A DNA stretch of 64,000 nucleotides from Caldifarciminota bacterium UBA2202 (GCA_002327905.1 DCUY01000104.1:8298-72297); one strand, 5' to 3'; positions 33,701 to 41,862 are shown, numbered from the stretch's first letter. Notes: generated by a model not told the origin, from the letters alone. Translations and numbers: made by a program.

Positions 33701-33729
33701 ATTATACTACTTTTCTTAACTCTTGTTAA
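33701..33729 (-). promoter_or_regulatory. Promoter with flanking GTTAAG inverted repeats
   Basis: TTAACA (33729-33724), 17-bp spacer, TATAAT (33706-33701). Immediately downstream GTTAAGGAAAA and its near-complement around 33671-33696 form a stem with a 5-nt loop, and further TTAAC/GTTAA half-sites lie inside the promoter, so a regulator could bind here. Confidence 0.6.
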
Positions 33730-33774
33730 GCGGACTCAGTATAATCAGTATAATTAGAGATCACCTCTAAATTT

Positions 33775-34290
33775 TCATTCATATAAGTAAACAAAAAAAA
33801 TAGTGCCTAATATTATTAACACTGCAGTTCCATAAGATAGACTCTTAATGTATTCATCTCTCATTTCTTTTTTCTTTTCCAGTTCAGCCAATCTCTCATC
33901 TAATGCTTTCCTGACTGCCAAATTATTGATTGTTACTATTTTTCTATCTCCTTCAGCAATAAATATGTCATAAGTTCCTACCCGAATTATTTCATTTAGA
34001 GCATCTCTATTGAGAGTATTAAACACAATTTCATATTGAGGATTCAAATTTAAATACTCACGAAACAATTCTCTCTTAATGTCGTATGTTTTCCAATTAA
34101 ACATGCTGATTGTATAAGTGCCTGTGCCTAAATTCTTCAATTTAATTGTATCTGAACTGATGATTTTTACTAAACCTTCATTAACAAAGATTGGGCAGGA
34201 ATCATAGGGATCTTCCAGTTTAATCCATAATTCTGTTGAAAAAGCTAAATTTGATAATAAGATTATAGTACACGCAATAAACCACTTCAT
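33775..34290 (-). CDS. Exported, C-terminally membrane-anchored protein, unknown
   Basis: A 171-residue protein with an N-terminal signal peptide (FIACTIILLSNLAFS), a beta-rich extracytoplasmic part, a charged helix (LDERLAELEKKKEMRDE) and a C-terminal membrane span (TAVLIILGTIFFVYLY). The central region has a PEGA-like look (FVNEGLVKII, LGTGTYTISM) but I am not sure. It directly follows the PD-(D/E)XK-like gene with no gap, so it belongs to the same operon as the K+ channel. Confidence 0.6.
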   Translation of the reverse strand: MKWFIACTIILLSNLAFSTELWIKLEDPYDSCPIFVNEGLVKIISSDTIKLKNLGTGTYTISMFNWKTYDIKRELFREYLNLNPQYEIVFNTLNRDALNEIIRVGTYDIFIAEGDRKIVTINNLAVRKALDERLAELEKKKEMRDEYIKSLSYGTAVLIILGTIFFVYLYE

Positions 34291-35139
34291 TTATTTCTCC
34301 TTAATAATTTCTGTTTCAATTTTGCCTATAAAGCTTGATGTTTCATTTTTCTCTGTCTTTATTTGATTATTTTCTTTTTTTGCTTTGGCATCTAATTTTC
34401 TCTTGTAAGATTTATTAAGTTTATTTATGGTTCTCTTTACTTTGCCGACCTTATCTCCTTCAAATATCTCCCTTTTTAGAACTTCATTAAGTAAAATATT
34501 CTTAATTTCTTCATTTGTAACTTTTATCTCGGGCGACATTTTTCTGATGTTTTTCCTAATTACATTCAGGACATCATCAGTTAAAACTATTTGCCCGACA
34601 GAAAATTTATTTAGAATCTTCTTTTGCATATGAAACTCCTCAAGACACGATTTTGACAGACTTTCTTTACATAAATAAAACAATAACTCCAAATCATCAT
34701 CTTTTTTGTAATTCAATTTCAGTAAATCGATCTCATAGAGTAATTCATTGCTAACTGGCTGTCCAAAAGTAACTTTATAAATCTTCCAATTTATACCATT
34801 TGTTAATATAATCCATTCTATTCCTGCATTTGCCCCATAGTCTAAAGCTTGTCTGATATGATCATTTTTCAGGTCCAATCCAATTGCTTTTGCTTCTACT
34901 AAAAATTTCACTTTTCCATCAATTCTAAGCGCCAAATCACAAAATGTTTTTTTCACTGAGAATTCAGAAGTTATCTCTGAATATTTATCATAGCCTAATA
35001 TTTCATTCAAAATATCAGCTATTATAACAACAGTATCTGATTCATTAATATCTTTTGACTTTGCTGAAATTAAAATCGTTTGGAATTTCTTTACTCCCTC
35101 AATCAATCTTTCTTTAATTTTAGCTGTTATCTTCGTCAT
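34291..35139 (-). CDS. HsdR-N-like PD-(D/E)XK-type protein
   Basis: A 282-residue protein whose first 170 residues match the type I restriction enzyme R-subunit N-terminal domain (HSDR_N_2): a helix pair, then CDLALRIDGKVKFLVEAKAI with D68, E82 and K84 as the nuclease-like triad, and IRQALDYGANAGIEWIILTNG. No helicase motor follows; the C-terminal third is a lysine-rich helical region. Stand-alone proteins of this kind are common in defence islands. Its start overlaps the K+ channel gene by 20 nt. Confidence 0.75.
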   Translation of the reverse strand: MTKITAKIKERLIEGVKKFQTILISAKSKDINESDTVVIIADILNEILGYDKYSEITSEFSVKKTFCDLALRIDGKVKFLVEAKAIGLDLKNDHIRQALDYGANAGIEWIILTNGINWKIYKVTFGQPVSNELLYEIDLLKLNYKKDDDLELLFYLCKESLSKSCLEEFHMQKKILNKFSVGQIVLTDDVLNVIRKNIRKMSPEIKVTNEEIKNILLNEVLKREIFEGDKVGKVKRTINKLNKSYKRKLDAKAKKENNQIKTEKNETSSFIGKIETEIIKEK

Positions 35140-35818
35140 TTTCGACCTCCCTGTTTTCTTTTTGATTTTTTACGAACTTAACAATTATTCCTGCGAATTC
35201 TGCGGTCAACATTGAAAACAATCCCATACCGGTTAATACTAATATTGCCGCCATTATCCTGCCGCTAGTAGTAACCGGATAGATATCTCCATATCCAACT
35301 GTAGTGAGTGTTGTAAAACTCATCCATAAAGCATCTTCAAAACTATTCATTGAATTATTAAAACCCTTTTCAAATGTATACAAGCCCACACTACAATAGA
35401 AATAAATAATTACTGTCAAACTTGCATAAATAGAAAAAAGCGATCTTGCAGGATTTGCCAATAGAATTCTCATTATTGGTAAAGCTCCTTTCAGACCTCT
35501 AATGATTTTAAATGCTCTGAATATTCTGACAACTCTGAATATTCGTAAAGGCCTCAATAATTGCACATATGGAATTGATGATATCAAATCAAAAAAACGA
35601 GTTACTATATAATTTTTTTTATCTTTTGCTTTAAACAGAAACAAAAACCAATCAGAAAGAAAAATAATACAAATTAGTAAGTCAATCCAATTTAAAATAG
35701 TAATAATATTTTCAGGCACATTTAAAATGACTTCTAATACCAACTCTATAAGAACATAAACACTAAGGATTAAAATAAAATAATTATATTTTTTTAGAAA
35801 ATTGTTTTTAATTTTCAT
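35120..35818 (-). CDS. Voltage-gated-type potassium channel
   Basis: A 232-residue six-segment channel. S4-like segment 90-108 has regularly spaced arginines (RPLRIFRVVRIFRAFK), the pore helix precedes the K+ selectivity filter TTVGYGD at 172-178, and S6 is MAAILVLTGMGLFSMLTAE. It resembles KvAP/Kch-like prokaryotic channels without a RCK domain. First gene in a three-gene operon with an HsdR-N-like and an exported membrane protein; ribosome site GGAGG is present. Confidence 0.9.
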   Translation of the reverse strand: MKIKNNFLKKYNYFILILSVYVLIELVLEVILNVPENIITILNWIDLLICIIFLSDWFLFLFKAKDKKNYIVTRFFDLISSIPYVQLLRPLRIFRVVRIFRAFKIIRGLKGALPIMRILLANPARSLFSIYASLTVIIYFYCSVGLYTFEKGFNNSMNSFEDALWMSFTTLTTVGYGDIYPVTTSGRIMAAILVLTGMGLFSMLTAEFAGIIVKFVKNQKENREVENDEDNS

Positions 35819-35856
35819 ACACTTCTTTCCTCCATAATTGCTTATCCTTTTTTATA

Positions 35857-35885
35857 ATTATATCCCTAAATAATTAAAAAATCAA
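35857..35885 (-). promoter_or_regulatory. Promoter of the channel operon
   Basis: TTGATT (35885-35880), 17-bp spacer, TATAAT (35862-35857), about 38 nt before the channel ATG at 35818, with GGAGG in the leader. Confidence 0.6.
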
Positions 35886-35904
35886 TATTCAAAGTTAAAA
35901 AACA

Positions 35905-36555
35905 TCAACGGATGAATAGCGTCAATCCACCCTGAATGCCATAAATGAAAGTTTCAGGTTTGCCTAAGTTGGTTCCTGCTTTTATAGTCAAATACGGCAT
36001 AATATGAAGCCCTTTGAAAATTCTTATTTCAGTTGCAACTTGCCCTGCAAGGGATATCATTTTCAAATAATTGCTGTATTCATATCCGTTATCTACATAG
36101 TCAATACCGAGTATGAGTCTTGATGTAATACCGCTTCTGCTACCGGGACTTGACGAGTAGTGATTTAATGAGGCGTAAAGACCTTTTGTGTCAATCCGAG
36201 ATAATGAAATTTGCAAACCAATACTTGTTTGAGATATCTTGTTTTCATACATTTTTATTCTTTTTGTCACTCCTAAAGACAATTGCAGAGGATAATAATT
36301 AAAAAATCCAACACCGATATTTGCATTGAATCCGTTTGCAAAACCGCACCTTAGAAAAGCATGCATTGGATTAATCCACGGATAAGTATAGAAAGCACCT
36401 TCAGAGGCTACGATTCCAATATTTGATCCGACAGCAAATTCACATTTATTTTTTTCAAGAGTCTTTGCTGAAAAATAATATTGAGAGCACCCTGCAGATA
36501 TTATGGATACTGCAAAAACAATTATTAAAATAATGCCTTTTTTTCTTAAATTCAT
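35905..36555 (-). CDS. Outer-membrane beta-barrel lipoprotein, unknown
   Basis: About 217 residues: basic start (NLRKKG), hydrophobic segment and lipobox ISAGC, then alternating beta strands with glycine and aromatic residues (FANGFNANIGVGFFNYYPLQL, FIYGIQGGLTLFIR at the end), typical of small 8-10-stranded barrels. The first ATG at 36576 is less likely because the signal then has an extra hydrophobic start (MFMFFRK). Last gene before the channel operon; it may belong to the housekeeping operon upstream (12 nt gap with a stop codon between). Confidence 0.6.
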   Translation of the reverse strand: MNLRKKGIILIIVFAVSIISAGCSQYYFSAKTLEKNKCEFAVGSNIGIVASEGAFYTYPWINPMHAFLRCGFANGFNANIGVGFFNYYPLQLSLGVTKRIKMYENKISQTSIGLQISLSRIDTKGLYASLNHYSSSPGSRSGITSRLILGIDYVDNGYEYSNYLKMISLAGQVATEIRIFKGLHIMPYLTIKAGTNLGKPETFIYGIQGGLTLFIR

Positions 36556-36587
36556 CTTCCTGAAAAACATAAACAAATCATTACTCC

Positions 36588-36992
36588 TTATACTTTCACC
36601 CTCTCTTTTATCATACCTACAATCTTCTCTTTATTCTCTCTGCCGTAACGGACATAAATGCCGCGGAAATTTTCAAGGCGGCTCGGACTAATAAATGGAG
36701 ACAAGAGCACACCGGTATTGTCGGGATAATATGATTTTATTCTTGCAAAATCATACTCCTTTTTGGAAAATAAAAATTCGACAATAAGAGTATTCTCATT
36801 AATTGTGAATGTAGTGGGAAACACGAATTGCATAAACACTATGATAGAGACAAAGAAAGCGATAAATAGTCCGACCCATGAGAGTTCGACGAATCCCACA
36901 AGAAGCATGAGAAAAAATCCGAGAATTGCTATGACTTTTATCATCGGCTTTGAATCCCTTGCCGGAAGAGAGACCCATTTTAGATTATCCAT
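36588..36992 (-). CDS. Small membrane protein with bPH-like C-terminus
   Basis: A 134-residue protein with two close membrane segments (VIAILGFFLMLLVGFVEL and WVGLFIAFFVSIIVFMQF), followed by a soluble beta-rich domain (TFTINENTLIVEF, YDFARIKSYYPDN, FRGIYVRYG) resembling bacterial PH-like domains. Function unknown. Overlaps the HIT gene by 8 nt at the end of the M23-Dus-HD-EndoQ operon. Confidence 0.6.
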   Translation of the reverse strand: MDNLKWVSLPARDSKPMIKVIAILGFFLMLLVGFVELSWVGLFIAFFVSIIVFMQFVFPTTFTINENTLIVEFLFSKKEYDFARIKSYYPDNTGVLLSPFISPSRLENFRGIYVRYGRENKEKIVGMIKERVKV

Positions 36993-37467
36993 TCATCACC
37001 TCTTTTAATGCTTTTTTAATCCTCTCTCTGCTCTGCTCTATATGTTCGCTTATTATCTTCGTATCGCTTAAAACAGGCATGAAATTCGTATCACCCTCCC
37101 ATCTCGGAACAAGATGCACATGAAGATGATTTGTAATTCCCGCTCCGGAGCATTTTCCGCTGTTTATGCCTATATTTATCCCCTGCGGCTTGTATGTCTT
37201 CTTCAAAGCTTTGTACGCAAACTGTACTCCTGTGAAAAGTTTTGTTATCTCCCCCTGTGTTAATTCGTCCAAATTCTTTCCATGCCTCTTCGGAGAGACC
37301 ATGATGTGTCCGTTTGTATATGGGTATTTGTTCATTACAATTGTAAAATCCCTTCCTTTATAAACAAGATATTCTTTTTCCGGAAAGCAGAATATGCATT
37401 TCCCTTTGTTTGATTCAGTCTCCTTTGATATGTACTCCATTCTCCAAGGAGCGAATATTTTTTTCAT
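36985..37467 (-). CDS. HIT-family nucleotide hydrolase/phosphorylase
   Basis: A 160-residue histidine-triad protein. CIFCF near residue 25 and the nearby HIMVSPKRH fit the zinc-containing branch, and HLHVHLVPRW has the H-x-H-x-H catalytic triad. The WRMEYI...CIFC and TNFMPVL segments match the bacterial/archaeal Ap4A phosphorylase-like HIT group. Overlaps the EndoQ-like gene by 4 nt. Confidence 0.9.
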   Translation of the reverse strand: MKKIFAPWRMEYISKETESNKGKCIFCFPEKEYLVYKGRDFTIVMNKYPYTNGHIMVSPKRHGKNLDELTQGEITKLFTGVQFAYKALKKTYKPQGINIGINSGKCSGAGITNHLHVHLVPRWEGDTNFMPVLSDTKIISEHIEQSRERIKKALKEVMNG

Positions 37468-38627
37468 ATTTCCTCCATTGCTTTTATTTTCCCGTAAACT
37501 CCGTCATACCCTTCATCCAAAAGAATTTTTTTCTCCCTCACATTTATGCAAAAATCGGCAAATTCTTTATTGTATGCTTCAGTCAATTCTTTTCTTGTTG
37601 CAAAAGATTTCATTTTCATCTCATCCATTCTTTCAAGCATATTAAAAAATGCCTCTTCTTTTGACCGGCATTTTTCAACTCTCTTTCTGAAAAAATCCAC
37701 ATAATCTTTTATAGGAAGAACATAGAAGACTTCTTTGGAGTATTTTTCTTTTCTGCTCTGCGGAAGATTTTTAATTCTGTTCAACACTCCGTCAGTAAGA
37801 GGTTTTCCGCACACAGGGCATTCTTTCAATTTTTCTTTTGTCTTGAAATCGCATGCTCTGTGCCCTGACAAAAAGTATTTCCCCTCCTGCGGAAAAAACT
37901 CCACAGTGCCCAGTATTTTTTTATTCTCAAATGCCCCCTTCACATCCTTTATTGTCTTTACCCTCCCCTCAAGAATTGTCGCCTCTCTTCCGAGAAGCTC
38001 AGGAGAATGAGCGTCAGAGAATGATACAAAAGAATATTTTGATGCGTCTTTGTTTAAAGAACACATGTACGGATCAGATGAGAGCCCTGTTTCAAGAGCT
38101 GATATGAGTTTCTCGAGTCCGTCAGGAATGCTGTTATAACCGGATTTTGCTCCGAGAAGTCCGAAATGCGGAGTCCAGATATGCGCGGGAATAAGAATTA
38201 TATCATCTGAAACTTCCTTTACTCTCTCTGCAAATTCGACAACATTCATTTTGATTATAGGTCTTCCGTCCGAATTGAGTTTGCCGAAATCCTTCAGTAA
38301 TAACTGAGCCTTTTCTACGGATTTGAAATCAGGGAAGACTGCGACAATGTGTACCTTTTTGCATTTTTCATTCTCCCTGTAAATTAAAGAGACCTCGACT
38401 GTCAGAAGAAACCGCGTTTCTTTGCAGGAATAAATTCCGTATGACTCTTCAGAGAGTTCCCTCTTCGCTTGATCAAAATATTCTCCGTGGAGTATGTCGC
38501 CTGTGCCTATAATTCCTATGCCCTTTCTCTTTGCCATATCGGAAAAATTTTTTATGTCTCCCCTCTTTGAAGAGGCGAGAGAATATTTCGTATGTATATG
38601 AAGGTCAAGAAATGTCATTTCACGCAC
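37464..38627 (-). CDS. EndoQ-like PHP-domain endonuclease
   Basis: A 387-residue protein with an N-terminal PHP metal site (LDLHIHTKYS), IGTGDILHG, IPAHIWTPHFG and SFSDAHS, a zinc-finger-like CPVCGKPL preceded by a GHRACDF cysteine, and a helical C-terminus. These features match endonuclease Q, which cuts 5' of deaminated or abasic sites in DNA in archaea and some bacteria. So it would act in repair of hypoxanthine, uracil or xanthine. Overlaps neighbours on both sides within the housekeeping operon. Confidence 0.82.
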   Translation of the reverse strand: MREMTFLDLHIHTKYSLASSKRGDIKNFSDMAKRKGIGIIGTGDILHGEYFDQAKRELSEESYGIYSCKETRFLLTVEVSLIYRENEKCKKVHIVAVFPDFKSVEKAQLLLKDFGKLNSDGRPIIKMNVVEFAERVKEVSDDIILIPAHIWTPHFGLLGAKSGYNSIPDGLEKLISALETGLSSDPYMCSLNKDASKYSFVSFSDAHSPELLGREATILEGRVKTIKDVKGAFENKKILGTVEFFPQEGKYFLSGHRACDFKTKEKLKECPVCGKPLTDGVLNRIKNLPQSRKEKYSKEVFYVLPIKDYVDFFRKRVEKCRSKEEAFFNMLERMDEMKMKSFATRKELTEAYNKEFADFCINVREKKILLDEGYDGVYGKIKAMEEI

Positions 38628-39340
38628 ACTGCCATACCCCTTTCCGATGTCCGTTTCAATCCGTTTGTTGACAAAAAATGATAAAAGTGCTTCTCTCTGA
38701 AACCCGAGTTGGAGACTGCAAAATCAAGCTCTTCAATATCAATAGCCCTCTCTTGAAATACTATTTTTTTCTCTTTGTCTTTCTCCTCAATCGTAAGGTC
38801 GAGAGTGCATATCTGCGTACTCTCATCATAGGATGTATTCCAAATTGATTTGAAATTTGTTCCGTTTCTGTACTGCACATGAGAGGCAAATGCATTTAGA
38901 CCGAAATCAGTATTGAAATCAAACATGAATATGCCTCCCTCCTTTAAAGAATCCGCAGTATTCAAAAAGAAAGGGATAATATCCTTTTCATCAAGATGAT
39001 TCACAGTATCATACATGCATACTGCAAAATCGTAAGTGTCTCTCAGGGCAAGATGCCTTATATCGGAGCATAATACTGACACTCTTCTGCCTAAAATCTT
39101 CTTCTGCGCCTCCAAAAGCATTTTATACGACTTATCAATGAGAAGAACATCAAATCCCATTTCAGAGAGAGGTATCGAGAGATTTCCGGTTCCGCCTCCG
39201 AGGTCAAGCACCCTGTTCCCCCGTCCTGAATGCTGAAAGAACAGCTCATTGACATATTTCGCCCATCCTTTGTATGGAATGAACTGCATAAGCTCATCAT
39301 AAATCTCGGATATGGAATCGTAATTATAGAAAAGATTCAT
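38615..39340 (-). CDS. Class I SAM-dependent methyltransferase
   Basis: A 241-residue methyltransferase with motif I RVLDLGGGTGNLSIPL (about residues 46-61), the acidic loop end VLLIDKS and VCMYDTVNHL. The layout resembles bacterial small-molecule methyltransferases of the Methyltransf_25 group. Substrate unknown. It shares one base with the HD gene and 13 nt with the EndoQ-like gene. Confidence 0.85.
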   Translation of the reverse strand: MNLFYNYDSISEIYDELMQFIPYKGWAKYVNELFFQHSGRGNRVLDLGGGTGNLSIPLSEMGFDVLLIDKSYKMLLEAQKKILGRRVSVLCSDIRHLALRDTYDFAVCMYDTVNHLDEKDIIPFFLNTADSLKEGGIFMFDFNTDFGLNAFASHVQYRNGTNFKSIWNTSYDESTQICTLDLTIEEKDKEKKIVFQERAIDIEELDFAVSNSGFREKHFYHFLSTNGLKRTSERGMAVCVK

Positions 39341-39864
39341 TATATTTTCAATGGTTCAAAATTCGAAAAATCAGCATAATGAATTATTATCGCCTCTCTT
39401 GTGCGTTTTGACAGGTCACCCTCTTTTGCGTGCATTGCGATAATGTGAGTGACAGCATCAGGAAGTCCGTGTTTGAATGACATAGCCGCGCCTGAAAACG
39501 GGTGGCGGAGGAATTTTCCGCATGTTGAGACTGAATACTTTCCATTTTCATTTTTATATTCGAGAAGCTTTCCTATATCATGCAGAAGTCCGCCCGCTGT
39601 TATCAGATCAAGATCGACAAAATTCTCTCCGTAGAACTGGTTCAATGTCTTTCCCATATTCAGAGCTGTATTTGTAACAGCCCTCGTGTGAGTGACAATG
39701 GATATTTTTGTATTCTCTATGAGAAGCGTGAATGGAATGTTTTCAAGAGTCTCTATAGTCCATCCTCCAGTCTTTATCGCATCCTCAATCACTTTGACAG
39801 TCTTCTCTTTCAAATCCTGATTCTTTATCAGGTCTATCTCGGGGAATACTTCATTTGTCTTCAT
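39340..39864 (-). CDS. HD-domain phosphohydrolase
   Basis: A 174-residue HD-superfamily protein: THTRAVTN, the HD motif in GGLLHDIGKLLEY, HPFSGAAMS and the late aspartate in IIHYADFS. Likely a nucleotide or phosphate-ester hydrolase; substrate unknown. It overlaps the Dus gene by 14 nt. Confidence 0.85.
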   Translation of the reverse strand: MKTNEVFPEIDLIKNQDLKEKTVKVIEDAIKTGGWTIETLENIPFTLLIENTKISIVTHTRAVTNTALNMGKTLNQFYGENFVDLDLITAGGLLHDIGKLLEYKNENGKYSVSTCGKFLRHPFSGAAMSFKHGLPDAVTHIIAMHAKEGDLSKRTREAIIIHYADFSNFEPLKI

Positions 39865-40804
39865 TGATTCTCCTTTGTTTTATGTTTCTGATTATGCCTA
39901 TAATTTGTTCATAATCATCCGTTTTATTTATTATCTCCTTAAACTGCTTCACACCCTTGATTCCCTTTACATACCAGTGGAAATGCTTTCTCATCTCTCT
40001 GATTCTGTCCTTTGCCTTTCCGTCGCTACATGCAATAGAGTAATGCTCCTCAAGCACCTCCATCTTCTCTTCAATTGAGGGAATACTGTATTTCCTTTCT
40101 TTTATGTAATCTTTTATCTGTTTGAATATCCAAGGATTTCCGAATGACGCCCTTCCTATCATTATTGCATCGACTTTTGCTCTCTCCCATTTTTCTATAG
40201 CATCTTCCGGCGTCTTAATGTCCCCGTTTCCTATCACAGGAATTGAAACGGATTCCTTTATTTTTTTGATCTCTTCCCAGTTCGCCTCTCCCGTAAACTG
40301 CATCGTGGCGAGCCGTCCGTGAACCGCAATGAATGAGACTCCGCATTTTTCAAGCACATTTGCTATGTCTGTTCCCCTCACAGTATTGTATCCTATGCGC
40401 ATCTTTGCCGATACGGGAAGACGGGTTGAAGAGACAACTGCAGACACTATGTCTTTGAGTTTGGATAAGCTTCTTAAAAGAGCAGAGCCGTATCCCTGTT
40501 TTATAATCTTCGGCACGGAGCATCCGAGATTTATGTCAATGAAATCAGGGGAAAATTCTGAGGCTCTCTCGCTTGCAGATGACATTGCCTCCATACTGCC
40601 TCCGAAGATTTGAATTCCGTAAGGACGCTCCGACTCTGTGAATTCCATAAGCTTCACTGTCTTCTTTGAGTTTCTGAAGAGTCCGTCTGCCGAGACGAGT
40701 TCACTGTACGAAACATCTGCTCCGTATCTTTTGCAAATTTGTCTGTAAGGGGAATCTGTTATACCTGCAAGCGGGGCAAGAATTATCTTACCTGAAAGAT
40801 CCAT
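39851..40804 (-). CDS. dus: tRNA-dihydrouridine synthase
   Basis: A 317-residue FMN-dependent TIM-barrel enzyme that reduces uridines in tRNA. Visible blocks: LAPLAGITDSPYR, IQIFGGSM, DINLGCSVPKI (catalytic cysteine is replaced by the usual C in GCSVPK), VSAKMRIGY, AVHGRLATMQF, VIGNGDI and MIGRASFGNPWIF. Closest in type to DusB. It begins directly after the M23 peptidase stop. Confidence 0.93.
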   Translation of the reverse strand: MDLSGKIILAPLAGITDSPYRQICKRYGADVSYSELVSADGLFRNSKKTVKLMEFTESERPYGIQIFGGSMEAMSSASERASEFSPDFIDINLGCSVPKIIKQGYGSALLRSLSKLKDIVSAVVSSTRLPVSAKMRIGYNTVRGTDIANVLEKCGVSFIAVHGRLATMQFTGEANWEEIKKIKESVSIPVIGNGDIKTPEDAIEKWERAKVDAIMIGRASFGNPWIFKQIKDYIKERKYSIPSIEEKMEVLEEHYSIACSDGKAKDRIREMRKHFHWYVKGIKGVKQFKEIINKTDDYEQIIGIIRNIKQRRINEDK

Positions 40805-41725
40805 CTATTCTATTGTGGTATCGTTGTCGAAATACTTTGTAGGGTCTGTCTTGTCGTCGAAGAGGCGCACTTCATAGTGAAGGTGGGTTCCTGTGGAACG
40901 CCCCGTGGTGCCCATATATCCGATGAGCTGATGCCTCTTGACAATGTCGCCTTCTTTTACCGCAAACTTATTCAGATGCGCATAAACAGTGATGTATCCG
41001 TAGCCGTGGTCTATTTTCAGAGTCTTTCCGTATCCTGAAAGGTAATCAGAGAAAATAACTTTTCCGTCAGCCGGAGCATATACAGGAGGAGCCGCCTGAT
41101 TTGCAATGTCTATCCCCGTATGAAGTTCGCTTCTCCCGTTGAATGGGTCCTTTCTGTATCCGAATGGACTCGTTATTGTGCCCTGAGTAGGCATGACGGA
41201 CGGTGTATGCGTTACAAGGTCATATTCATTCAGAAGATTTTTATTCACGCTCTTTACATTCTTTGATTCGAAATCAATAAGGTTCTGCACCTGAAAGAGT
41301 CTCTTGTCCACATTCTCAATCAATCGCTTGGTTGACATATCAAGCATTGCAAGACGGTCATCATGAAAGTCATAACCTCCAAGACCCAACTGCCTGACAT
41401 CCTCTGAAAGAACTGAAAGATTTGAGAGTGTTCTCAACCTCTTTTCATATTCGGTAATTTTGTTTATTTCAGTGAAATAATCATTTATTTTTCTGTTGCC
41501 GGTGTCAATTGAACTTATGAGATAATCCCTCTTTGCATAAATCCCTATCAGAGCATCAGGATTAAGATTGTTCAGCTGGGCAAAAATTATAATTGCGATT
41601 GAAGTTGTGAAGAAGATTGCAAAGACTGATAAGAGCATTGTCACCTGCTTCTCTGTAATCTCAAGTGTCAATGGCTTGCTGTTTGACTTGAATTCATTAT
41701 CTATTATAATAGTCCACTTCTTCAT
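40805..41725 (-). CDS. M23-family peptidase, membrane anchored
   Basis: About 306 residues with one N-terminal membrane span (MLLSVFAIFFTTSIAIIIF), a periplasmic coiled-coil stretch and a C-terminal LytM/M23 domain: SPFGYRKDPF, HTGIDIAN (zinc His/Asp), VYAHLNK and HLHYEVRL. It would cleave peptidoglycan cross-bridges or act as an envelope regulator. The -10 box lies 41738-41733, so the ATG at 41734 cannot be used; the ATG at 41725 is 7 nt downstream of the -10 and implies a leaderless mRNA. It leads a seven-gene operon and is divergent from mraZ. Confidence 0.9.
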   Translation of the reverse strand: MKKWTIIIDNEFKSNSKPLTLEITEKQVTMLLSVFAIFFTTSIAIIIFAQLNNLNPDALIGIYAKRDYLISSIDTGNRKINDYFTEINKITEYEKRLRTLSNLSVLSEDVRQLGLGGYDFHDDRLAMLDMSTKRLIENVDKRLFQVQNLIDFESKNVKSVNKNLLNEYDLVTHTPSVMPTQGTITSPFGYRKDPFNGRSELHTGIDIANQAAPPVYAPADGKVIFSDYLSGYGKTLKIDHGYGYITVYAHLNKFAVKEGDIVKRHQLIGYMGTTGRSTGTHLHYEVRLFDDKTDPTKYFDNDTTIE

Positions 41726-41732
41726 AAAAAAC

Positions 41733-41760
41733 ATTATATGGTTTTAATATTTCTTGTCAA
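41733..41760 (-). promoter_or_regulatory. Leaderless promoter of the M23-Dus-HD-EndoQ operon
   Basis: TTGACA (41760-41755), 16-bp spacer, TATAAT (41738-41733), then 7 nt (GTTTTTT) and ATG at 41725. The predicted start site is the ATG itself. Confidence 0.75.
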
Positions 41761-41798
41761 GTCCTATTTATAAAAAAAATAAAAAAACAATATACCTA

Positions 41799-41826
41799 TT
41801 GACAAAATGGAAATAATAGGTAAAAT
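41799..41826 (+). promoter_or_regulatory. mraZ promoter
   Basis: TTGACA (41799-41804), 16-bp spacer, TAAAAT (41821-41826). Transcription would start near 41833, which rules out the ATG at 41827 as translation start. The first MraZ-box-like TGGAA (41808) lies in the spacer. Confidence 0.75.
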
Positions 41827-41862
41827 ATGGAGAAAAATGGAGTAAATTGGAGTTTTATGGAA
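41808..41862 (+). promoter_or_regulatory. MraZ boxes: TGGAR repeats at 10-bp spacing
   Basis: TGGA begins at 41828, 41838, 41848 and 41858 (TGGAG three times, then TGGAA), exactly one helical turn apart, with a fifth TGGAA at 41808 two turns upstream. MraZ is known to bind tandem TGGGN repeats separated by 5 nt upstream of mraZ; this is the same architecture with TGGA(G/A). It indicates autorepression of the division and wall cluster. Confidence 0.8.

Noticed and set aside
41827..41856. ATG at 41827 as mraZ start
   Set aside because: It overlaps the end of the -10 box and lies before the predicted transcription start; the sequence there is MraZ-box repeats, not conserved protein.
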